NCBI RefSeq assembly: GCF_042686195.1
Contig: NZ_JBHUOQ010000004.1
Coordinates: forward strand, 310,001 to 374,000
Reading direction: 5' to 3'
DNA length: 64,000 nt
DNA from: Corticicoccus populi
GTDB lineage: Bacteria; Bacillota; Bacilli; Staphylococcales; Salinicoccaceae
A program made the position numbers and the translations under genes. Shown one piece after another: positions 57,177-64,000 of this stretch. Within the stretch, counting starts at the first letter, position 1, and every line of letters begins with the position of its first letter. The notes below the pieces were generated by a model that saw only the letters and a program-made list of their open reading frames with translations, searched no databases and had not been told where the DNA came from.

Positions 57177-57974
57177 TCATATTGTATATATTTCCGTCGG
57201 TGTCTCTTTATCTGTGTCGCAGATTTTCACATCGCTGCCGGTATCAATATCATATTGATTCAGAACCTGTTCCACACTCATTCTGGCGAGTTCTTTTATA
57301 TTATTATCGAGACTTAAATGACTCAGATAAATACGTTTGGTCCGTCCGGTAATGACGTCCTTCATCGCATGTGCGGCGTCTTCATTGGACACGTGCCCGA
57401 CGTCTGACAGAATACGCTGTTTAGTATTCCACGGATATCTTCCCATTCTGAGCATGTCCACGTCGTGATTGCTTTCAAAAACGAAGCAGTCACTGTCTTC
57501 AATAATTCCTTTCATCTGATCAGAAACATATCCGGTATCTGTAATGACTGATATTTTCTTATCATTCTGTCTGAAAGTATAGAACTGCGGATCCACTGCA
57601 TCATGGGACACATTAAATGACTGAATATCCATACCGAACAGTTCTTTTTCATCCAGCGGATTAAAGTGAAATTTCTGTTCAGGGTTGATGATAATATTTT
57701 TACTTTCAATCTGCTGCCATGTTTTTTCATTCGCAAATACTGGAATCGGATATTTTTTCGCAACGACCTTCAATCCTTTAATATGGTCTGAATGTTCGTG
57801 CGTTATTAAAATTGCGCCGATATCCTTCAATGATTTATCTATTTTGTTTAGCTGTTCTTCAATTCGTTTACAGGTAAGCCCCACATCGATGAGCAAGCCG
57901 CCTTTTTCCGTTTCAATATAAGTACAATTACCAGTTGATCCACTGGCCAACACGCTCATTCTCACGTGACTCAC
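57177..57974 (-). CDS. walJ: WalJ/YycJ metallo-beta-lactamase-fold exonuclease
   Basis: This 265-residue protein has the metal-binding HEHSDH motif and further His/Asp residues (ESNHDVDML, HLSLDN) of the metallo-beta-lactamase fold. YycJ proteins are 5-prime exonucleases linked to mismatch repair and are encoded at the end of the walRK operon. The start overlaps the end of yycI by 4 bp, so translation is coupled. Confidence 0.9.
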   Translation of the reverse strand: MSHVRMSVLASGSTGNCTYIETEKGGLLIDVGLTCKRIEEQLNKIDKSLKDIGAILITHEHSDHIKGLKVVAKKYPIPVFANEKTWQQIESKNIIINPEQKFHFNPLDEKELFGMDIQSFNVSHDAVDPQFYTFRQNDKKISVITDTGYVSDQMKGIIEDSDCFVFESNHDVDMLRMGRYPWNTKQRILSDVGHVSNEDAAHAMKDVITGRTKRIYLSHLSLDNNIKELARMSVEQVLNQYDIDTGSDVKICDTDKETPTEIYTI

Positions 57975-58741
57975 TCACTTTCAATTATTTCTTCTGTATC
58001 ACTTGTCGCATCCACATAGATGGTTTTACTGACGTTCTGGTCGTCCACATGAAATTCCCATTTCGGTCTCAGCATGACCTGGTCCTCTTCAACAAAGATG
58101 ACAAAATAGCCGAGTCTCGCACTCAATATGACTGCTTCTTCCGAAATACGTTCCTGCCTGTAAAGTTCCTCTACGCCCCGTTTAGGAGACTTCGCATCTA
58201 CCGGCAGTGTGTAGGCATCGGGTTCAATATCTTCAAGCATGGTCTGTTCGAATGTATCTGCCTCAGTGTCTCCCGAGAATAAAAGCCTTGCCGCTTCATG
58301 ATTAAACACAGGGAAGTCATTATACGTCTGATTGAAGATTTTTTGAGTATCTGTACTCATCACTTCATCATAGGTATATATACTGCCCCTGAAGACTTCC
58401 TCGTTTTTATACTGCTGCAGCGCATTAAATTTCATTTCAGGCGCGTCTTCTTCCTGAAACTCCCGCTTAATCTGACTGCTGTTTTCAATCTCATCCACTG
58501 ATATTTCTTCATCGGACTGCGTAAAATTCTCAACGACTGCTGTCAGCACACTCATTTCAACAGGTTCATAATCCATATCGTTAATCACACTCATATCAAT
58601 ATCCGTACCGTCGAGGACGCCGGCTGTTTCTGTGCCGGCTGTCCCGGGGTCTTCACGCGCATTCATATAAATGATGATTAAAAATATATTGATGAAGAGA
58701 AACACTATAATGTACAGGGATTTTGCCAGTTTCCAATCCAT
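57971..58741 (-). CDS. walI: WalK regulator YycI
   Basis: This 256-residue protein has an N-terminal membrane helix (SLYIIVFLFINIFLIIIYM) and an extracellular alpha+beta domain. YycI and YycH form a membrane complex that modulates the sensor kinase WalK. Its ATG overlaps the yycH stop (TAATG). Confidence 0.85.
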   Translation of the reverse strand: MDWKLAKSLYIIVFLFINIFLIIIYMNAREDPGTAGTETAGVLDGTDIDMSVINDMDYEPVEMSVLTAVVENFTQSDEEISVDEIENSSQIKREFQEEDAPEMKFNALQQYKNEEVFRGSIYTYDEVMSTDTQKIFNQTYNDFPVFNHEAARLLFSGDTEADTFEQTMLEDIEPDAYTLPVDAKSPKRGVEELYRQERISEEAVILSARLGYFVIFVEEDQVMLRPKWEFHVDDQNVSKTIYVDATSDTEEIIESE

Positions 58742-60066
58742 TAGTTTTCGAGTCCTCCTTCATCAAACATAAACCACTCACCGTCATACTGAACATACCA
58801 TTCCGGTGTATACTCAAGAACGTTCAGTTCAGTCTGCTCGGATGAAAATGTCATGTTGTATCCGATAATGATTCTTGATACTTTCTGGAGATCCAGGTTT
58901 TCATTCAGTGCAATTTGATAACGGACATTCTCAAGCGGAACAAGTTCCTTATCCTGTTCCCCCGGAACTTTCGCATTGACGCGGAGCAGGGGTCTCGTGT
59001 ACTCATACACGGAATTCTGTCCGTACTTGACCGAGATGACGTTATTAATCGTTTCGCTGAATACAACATGTCCGTTCATCGTTGTACGGTAAACAGATTG
59101 ATTCTCATCTGAATGGTAATCAAATAATATATTGCGGTTGGTTAAACCGGTATGGGATTTCAAGAAGGTGAAACTTTTATGAATGGTCTGGTGGGGGTCA
59201 TATTCACCTGTCAGAGATTCATCCAGATTTGTATATGTGTAACCGTACGTATCGAGATTATACTTCGCAATATTCTGCGCACCTTCATAGATGGATACCT
59301 GATCACTTTGTTCACTGTTGTATTCATCATTCGTAAATAAAATACTGTTCATTAACTCCGGGCTGATCTGCGTGGATAAAAAGTTCTCAACCGGCATGCT
59401 TCCCGGCTGGCTCGGTCCGTAAATAGCTGTCTTACTGTTTGAAGTCTGCTGATTGGTAATAACCCCGAGATATTCTTCAAATCCATCCTCATGGTCATCC
59501 AATATTGAAATCAGGCGCTCACTGTCAATATCAGTCGGTGCAATCGCTACACGGTCGAGACTGTCATTAATCAGATAGAACACAATATTGTCTTCCCCGA
59601 GATCTACGATAATGCGGCTGAAATTATAATCCGGTGTACTGCCGTCATAATGAAATCCAAGCACCTGAAATAAACTTTTCATCGGCATATTGGACGGGTA
59701 GTCGACTATAAGAAAGTCTTCTGAACCATCTGCTTTAGTGACTTCATCCAGCCGGTTTAAACTGTTAAAAACATTGACTTCTGACACTTCAGTTCCTGAA
59801 AGATATTCTCTGATGCCGACAATAATATCATCCTGGATTGTTCCTGTAATATCCGACCCGTCTACATGTACAAGCTGGTAGGCCCGCATCGTCTGGTTGA
59901 AACTGACATCTTCTGTCTCACCGATATTCGAAGACGTATTGATGTTGGTTTCCACTTCCGCAAATTCCGGCTGATAGCTCCATACCATATAGGTCAGTAC
60001 TGCACTTGTGATGACTAAAATAAAAAGGATGATGGATTTTAATACTTCTCTACGCATCCCAGTCAT
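58741..60066 (-). CDS. walH: WalK regulator YycH
   Basis: This 441-residue protein with one N-terminal membrane helix (IILFILVITSAVLTYMVW) and a large outside domain matches YycH by size and place. In B. subtilis YycH with YycI inhibits WalK, and in S. aureus they activate it. It overlaps walK by 17 bp. Confidence 0.85.
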   Translation of the reverse strand: MTGMRREVLKSIILFILVITSAVLTYMVWSYQPEFAEVETNINTSSNIGETEDVSFNQTMRAYQLVHVDGSDITGTIQDDIIVGIREYLSGTEVSEVNVFNSLNRLDEVTKADGSEDFLIVDYPSNMPMKSLFQVLGFHYDGSTPDYNFSRIIVDLGEDNIVFYLINDSLDRVAIAPTDIDSERLISILDDHEDGFEEYLGVITNQQTSNSKTAIYGPSQPGSMPVENFLSTQISPELMNSILFTNDEYNSEQSDQVSIYEGAQNIAKYNLDTYGYTYTNLDESLTGEYDPHQTIHKSFTFLKSHTGLTNRNILFDYHSDENQSVYRTTMNGHVVFSETINNVISVKYGQNSVYEYTRPLLRVNAKVPGEQDKELVPLENVRYQIALNENLDLQKVSRIIIGYNMTFSSEQTELNVLEYTPEWYVQYDGEWFMFDEGGLEN

Positions 60067-61888
60067 CCTCCTCTATTGTTTCACAAGGCAGATTGATAAA
60101 GATCGTCGTTCCTTCACCTTCCACACTGTTCGCCCAGATGCGGCCGTCATGCGCTTCAATAATCTCCTTGGAAATCGCAAGACCGAGACCTGTACCGCCC
60201 ATCTTTCTTGCACGTGCTTTATCGACACGGTAGAAACGCTCAAAGATACGATCGACTTTATTCGCAGGAATTCCGAGGCCGTTATCTTTAATACGCACCG
60301 TCATACGGTTGTACAGAATATTCTGCTTCACATGGAATTCCACACGTTTGTTATTGCTGCTCGAATACTTAATGGCATTTGAAATGACATTATCCAGCAC
60401 CTGTCCCATCTTATCAAATGAGATTTCTGTAAATATCGCGCTTTTAGGGATATTCCGCACGAATTTGACGTCTTCTTTATGCGTCATTTCAAAACGGTCA
60501 ATAATACGGTTTAAGAAAATGTTAAAGTCCACAATATCTTTTTCAATTTCCTCTGCTTCGTTGTCCATACGGGACAGCTGCAGAAGGTCCTCAACGAGAC
60601 GAATCATCCGGTCGGTCTCATCGCGGGTCACGCTTAAGAAGCGGGGAGCGAGACGCTCATCCTGCCACGCACCCTCCTGAAGCGCCTCAATGTAGCTTCT
60701 CATCGATGTCAGAGGCGTCCTTAATTCATGGGACACATTCGCAACAAATTCACGGCGTTCGCTGTCGATTCTTTCCTGCTCTGTAACATCGTGAAGTACC
60801 GCAATATAACCGTTAATAAAGCCCGTGTCTTTAACGATAGTGGAGAAGTTAATTCGTATCATGGTGTGTTCCTCATCATCAAGGAAAAGGAGCTGGCTCT
60901 CATTGACTTCCTTAATATCATCGAGCGTCACATCACCGTCAAGCTTCAAAATTTCGAGCATTTTTTTACCTGTCACATCACCGTTCTCAACACCGAGCAT
61001 TTCAAGTGCCATCTCATTCATGACATTGATGCGGCCTTTACGGTCGGTCGCAATAATTCCTTCCGACATGTGGGTGATGACGGAATCAAGACGTTTTTTC
61101 TCGCTTTCCGTGTTCGCTCTTGCTTCCTGAACACGTTTTGACAGAATATTAAATGAGCCGGCAAGTTCGCCAATCTCATCATTACTGTATATTTTAACAC
61201 GCGAAGTATAGTCACCTTCACTCATCAACAGCGCCTGGTTTCTCATATCTGTAATCGGCTTGGTGATGGTTCTCGCAATAAAAATACCGAGTATACTCGT
61301 GATAATCAATGAAATCACTGTTGCAATGATAAATGTATTATTAATCTCTTCCAGCTGCTGATAGACCGATTCAATATTCGATGTCACATAAACGGCACCG
61401 ATGACCTGGTCATCCTGAAGCACCGGCTGGTTTAAAAGCCATATACGCTGCTGGTCCTGATTGGCATTAACGTAAATATCATCGTTCCGTGTGCCGGAGG
61501 TAATCGCTTCTTCTGTCAGTGCATCCGTGACACTCGAACCGATATTCGACTCGTTCGAAATCCGGCTCGTGGCCACAAGTACATTATCGGAATTCACGAA
61601 GCGGATTTCATCGACTTCCGGACGGTTGCCGTAGTCCGACAACAGATTTTGGATTTCCTGATAGAGTGTATCCTGATCATCCGCATATTCTATATGCAGT
61701 TCATTAATCCGGTTTTCAATCAGTTCCACCTGAGTTTCGATGTTACCCTGAAAAGTCTCAGTCAAGTCTCTCTCAAGTGTATTCGTAAAGTACAGACCGA
61801 TAATCTGCATCCCAATCACTATAAGGAGTACATATATAATTACTAATTTAATGTGCAGGGACTGCAGATTTCTAAAGAACCGCTTCAT
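60050..61888 (-). CDS. walK: Essential cell-wall sensor histidine kinase WalK
   Basis: This 612-residue kinase has two membrane helices around an extracellular Cache-like domain (about residues 35-180), a HAMP segment (TKPITDMRNQALLMSEGDY), a PAS domain, HisKA with the phospho-acceptor His in SHELRTPLTSM near 385, and HATPase (NAIKYSS, GLGIP, GGTGLGLAI). It senses wall synthesis and phosphorylates WalR. It starts after aaggag, 19 bp after walR. Confidence 0.95.
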   Translation of the reverse strand: MKRFFRNLQSLHIKLVIIYVLLIVIGMQIIGLYFTNTLERDLTETFQGNIETQVELIENRINELHIEYADDQDTLYQEIQNLLSDYGNRPEVDEIRFVNSDNVLVATSRISNESNIGSSVTDALTEEAITSGTRNDDIYVNANQDQQRIWLLNQPVLQDDQVIGAVYVTSNIESVYQQLEEINNTFIIATVISLIITSILGIFIARTITKPITDMRNQALLMSEGDYTSRVKIYSNDEIGELAGSFNILSKRVQEARANTESEKKRLDSVITHMSEGIIATDRKGRINVMNEMALEMLGVENGDVTGKKMLEILKLDGDVTLDDIKEVNESQLLFLDDEEHTMIRINFSTIVKDTGFINGYIAVLHDVTEQERIDSERREFVANVSHELRTPLTSMRSYIEALQEGAWQDERLAPRFLSVTRDETDRMIRLVEDLLQLSRMDNEAEEIEKDIVDFNIFLNRIIDRFEMTHKEDVKFVRNIPKSAIFTEISFDKMGQVLDNVISNAIKYSSSNNKRVEFHVKQNILYNRMTVRIKDNGLGIPANKVDRIFERFYRVDKARARKMGGTGLGLAISKEIIEAHDGRIWANSVEGEGTTIFINLPCETIEEDDWDA

Positions 61889-61907
61889 AAGTTCTGTACT
61901 CCTTTAA

Positions 61908-62609
61908 TTAATCATTTCCTTGGATATAATAGCCGACGCCGCGTCGTGTCATTAAATACTCAGGGTGTGACGGATCATCCTCAATTTTCTCTCTGAGTCT
62001 CCGTACAGTCACATCCACAGTTCTCACATCTCCGAAGTAATCGTAACCCCATACTGTTTCAAGGAGGTGCTCTCTCGTCATTACCTGGGAAATATGCTGT
62101 GCCAGATAGTTAAAGAGTTCAAACTCACGGTGGGTCAAGTCAATATCTTTGCCGTGTTTTTTTATCGCATAGGATTCCGGTATAATCGTAATATCCTTAA
62201 TTTGAATGTTCGTTGTTTCACCGTCTTCGGCCTTTACTGCAGGTGCATTATTACGGCGAAGGTTCGCCTTAACACGGGCAATTAATTCACGGGTTGAGAA
62301 CGGTTTTGTGACATAGTCATCGGCACCGAGTTCGAGGCCGAGTACTTTATCAATTTCAGAGTCTTTTGCTGTCAGCATAATAATCGGCATATCGTGCGTT
62401 TTTCTGACTTCTCTGCACACTTCCATACCGTCCATACCCGGCAGCATAATATCAAGAAGTACAATATCCGGTTCTACTTCCAAAATCAGCTCCAGCGCAT
62501 CATTACCGTCATAAGCACAATGCACTTCATATCCTTCTTTATCCAGGTTGAACTCCAGTATATCTGCGATCGGTCTCTCATCATCAACGACTACAATTTT
62601 TTTAGGCAT
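61908..62609 (-). CDS. walR: Essential response regulator WalR
   Basis: This 233-residue OmpR-family regulator has a receiver domain (Asp in IVLLDIMLPGMDG, Lys in DDYVTKPF) and a winged-helix DNA-binding domain (LTHREFELFNYLAQHISQVMTREHLLETVWGYDY, RTVDVTVRRLREKIE). It controls cell-wall hydrolases and is essential in low-GC Gram-positives. It leads the walRKHIJ operon. Confidence 0.97.
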   Translation of the reverse strand: MPKKIVVVDDERPIADILEFNLDKEGYEVHCAYDGNDALELILEVEPDIVLLDIMLPGMDGMEVCREVRKTHDMPIIMLTAKDSEIDKVLGLELGADDYVTKPFSTRELIARVKANLRRNNAPAVKAEDGETTNIQIKDITIIPESYAIKKHGKDIDLTHREFELFNYLAQHISQVMTREHLLETVWGYDYFGDVRTVDVTVRRLREKIEDDPSHPEYLMTRRGVGYYIQGND

Positions 62610-62765
62610 GTCTTTCCCTCACTTCATTTGTCAGTCACACTTAATATCATGTGAGTCTACAAGAATGTATATCTTCCCACACTTAAATGTATCATTTTTT
62701 AGTGAACTTTTCCATTTTCACAACAAAAAACTACCAACATCATCTGATATTGATAGTTCTATTTA

Positions 62766-62838
62766 CGGTCCCGACGGGAATCGAACCCGCGATCTCCTGC
62801 GTGACAGGCAGGCATGTTAACCGCTACACCACGGGACC
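62766..62838 (-). tRNA. tRNA-Asp (GTC)
   Basis: The minus strand folds as a cloverleaf starting GGTCCCG with anticodon loop CTGTCAC, giving anticodon GTC, and the T arm GGTTCGATTCC. The discriminator is G and CCA is not encoded. Confidence 0.95.
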
Positions 62839-62865
62839 ATATGTATAATTCAATTAAAATAAAAG

Positions 62866-62937
62866 TGACCCGTACGGGATTCGAACCCGTGTTACCGCCG
62901 TGAAAGGGCGGTGTCTTAACCACTTGACCAACGGGCC
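62866..62937 (-). tRNA. tRNA-Glu (TTC)
   Basis: The minus strand folds as a cloverleaf starting GGCCCGT with anticodon loop CTTTCAC, giving anticodon TTC, and the T arm GGTTCGAATCC. It pairs with the neighbouring tRNA-Asp in a short tRNA cluster between purA and walR, as in staphylococci. Confidence 0.95.
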
Positions 62938-63083
62938 ATATGTAAGTCATATGACACAAAAATTATTATAGCATGATTCAAATTCCAATTACAATAACTA
63001 TTTTATTATTATTTACCCTTAATTGAAATTTTTGAAAGAAACAAGCATTCGATATGCAGATGATGATATACATAAATAAAAAA

Positions 63084-63120
63084 CTGCTGCAGCGGATGAT
63101 TACACTGCAGCGGTTTTTAA
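63084..63120 (-). terminator. purA terminator
   Basis: The arms aaaaaactgctgcag and ctgcagcggttttt are near-perfect complements on the minus strand just past the purA stop. Confidence 0.85.
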
Positions 63121-63121
63121 A

Positions 63122-64000
63122 TTAAGACCAGAAGTTTTTCAAAAGATTGGTCTGATTACGGTCCGGACCGACACTGAAAATCGATACGCTGACACCGCAT
63201 AATTTTTCAATTTCACGTAAGTAGTTCAAAGCATTTTCAGGAAGGTCTTCCAGATGTTTAACACCTGTAATATCTTCAGACCAGCCCGGCATCTCTTTAT
63301 AGATTGGCTTTGCACGTTTCAGAGCTTCAAGTGTTGCAGGGTACTCAGTGATTTCTTCACCATCAAGTTCATACGCCACACAGATTTTAACTGTATCGAG
63401 TCCGCTTAACACATCGATAGAGTTTAATGATAAATCGGTAATACCGCTGACACGTCTTGAATGGCGGACAACGACACTGTCAAACCAGCCGACACGGCGC
63501 GCGCGTCCTGTTGTTGTACCGTATTCACGGCCGACTTCACGGATATGATGACCGTGGTCGTCAAAGAGTTCCGTAGGGAAAGGACCATCACCGACACGGG
63601 ATGTATATGCTTTACATACACCGACAATATTTTTTACATGTGTCGGACCGACACCACAGCCGACTGTGACGTTTCCTGCGACAGGATTGCTTGATGTAAC
63701 AAACGGGTATGTCCCGTGGTCGATATCAAGCATGACACCCTGTGCACCTTCAAATAGCACTTTTTCATTGTTTTGGAAGGCATCATCCAAAAGCTTCGCT
63801 GTATCTGTAACATAAGGCGCCAGACGTTCAGCCGCTTTTTTGTAATCATCATAAATAGAATCAAATGTAAATCCTTCATGATCATACAGTGCTTTTAACG
63901 TATGGTTTTTCAATTTCAGATTTTCTTCAAGACGCACTTTAAATGTTTCTGTATCAACCAGGTCCGCCATCCGGATACCGATACGCTGTACTTTATCTAC
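63122..64000 (-). CDS. purA: Adenylosuccinate synthase, N-terminus beyond the right edge
   Basis: This is the C-terminal 292 residues of PurA, which joins IMP and aspartate to make adenylosuccinate in AMP synthesis. Motifs include LFEGAQGVMLDIDHGTYPFVT, TGRARRVGWFD, and SVGPDRNQT near the C-terminus. The frame is open to base 64000 (VDKVQRIGIRMAD). About 135 residues are missing. Confidence 0.95.
   Translation of the reverse strand, partial: VDKVQRIGIRMADLVDTETFKVRLEENLKLKNHTLKALYDHEGFTFDSIYDDYKKAAERLAPYVTDTAKLLDDAFQNNEKVLFEGAQGVMLDIDHGTYPFVTSSNPVAGNVTVGCGVGPTHVKNIVGVCKAYTSRVGDGPFPTELFDDHGHHIREVGREYGTTTGRARRVGWFDSVVVRHSRRVSGITDLSLNSIDVLSGLDTVKICVAYELDGEEITEYPATLEALKRAKPIYKEMPGWSEDITGVKHLEDLPENALNYLREIEKLCGVSVSIFSVGPDRNQTNLLKNFWS

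Noticed and set aside
63041..63120. gatatgcagatgatgatata next to a hairpin, resembling an att site beyond purA
   Set aside because: The hairpin is the purA terminator and the similarity to the att core is only a few bases.

Overview
The window is a chromosomal segment from a low-GC Gram-positive coccus of the family Staphylococcaceae. The evidence is the right-hand block purA - tRNA-Glu - tRNA-Asp - walR - walK - yycH - yycI - walJ - rlmH, which is the conserved staphylococcal order next to the SCC integration site. The divergence of these proteins from my memory of Staphylococcus aureus, and the richer GC of the backbone, suggest a relative such as Jeotgalicoccus, Salinicoccus or Nosocomiicoccus rather than Staphylococcus itself. 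The genus is inference.

Layout from right to left. (1) 56.56-64.0 kb is core chromosome: purA (its 5-prime end lies beyond the right edge), two tRNAs, the WalRK cell-wall two-component operon, a DnaA-box cluster, and rlmH, whose 3-prime end carries an SCC-type att site. (2) 44.26-56.56 kb is a first cassette-like segment holding a giant 3547-residue LPXTG adhesin with 20 Cna_B domains, a decayed lipoprotein gene and an IS630-type transposase remnant. (3) 20.6-44.24 kb is a complete SCC-like element: two large serine recombinases (CcrA/CcrB type), a DUF927 Cch-like helicase with a DUF1413 (LP1413-like) partner, the usual DUF960, RadC-like JAB and DUF1643 genes, two lipoproteins, unknown cargo, and a three-gene methyltransferase/helicase/GIY-YIG operon that looks like a restriction-type defence system. 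(4) 17.87-20.6 kb is a small remnant cassette with a HEPN-motif protein that is a paralogue of one at the matching end of the large element. The four segment borders share an att core and an inverted repeat, so this is a tandem array of SCC-like elements. No mec or other antibiotic-resistance gene is visible.

(5) 9.1-17.7 kb is an AT-rich stretch left of the last att site: a 1710-residue DUF4011/SF1-helicase/Vsr-like nuclease protein that also has a transglutaminase-like domain, a RelE/Phd-type toxin-antitoxin pair, an unknown gene and a YihY membrane protein. (6) 1-9.1 kb has the composition of the backbone: the C-terminal part of a second giant LPXTG adhesin with 690-bp repeats, a FlaR-like small kinase, an aldo/keto reductase, a TVP38-family membrane protein and a cation/proton antiporter.

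The most interesting candidates are the MmeI-like methyltransferase/helicase/GIY-YIG operon, in which the methyltransferase seems to have lost its own nuclease motif, the giant five-part helicase-nuclease, and the HEPN paralogues sitting beside the att sites. All product names come from reading motifs in the sequence. No database search was possible.
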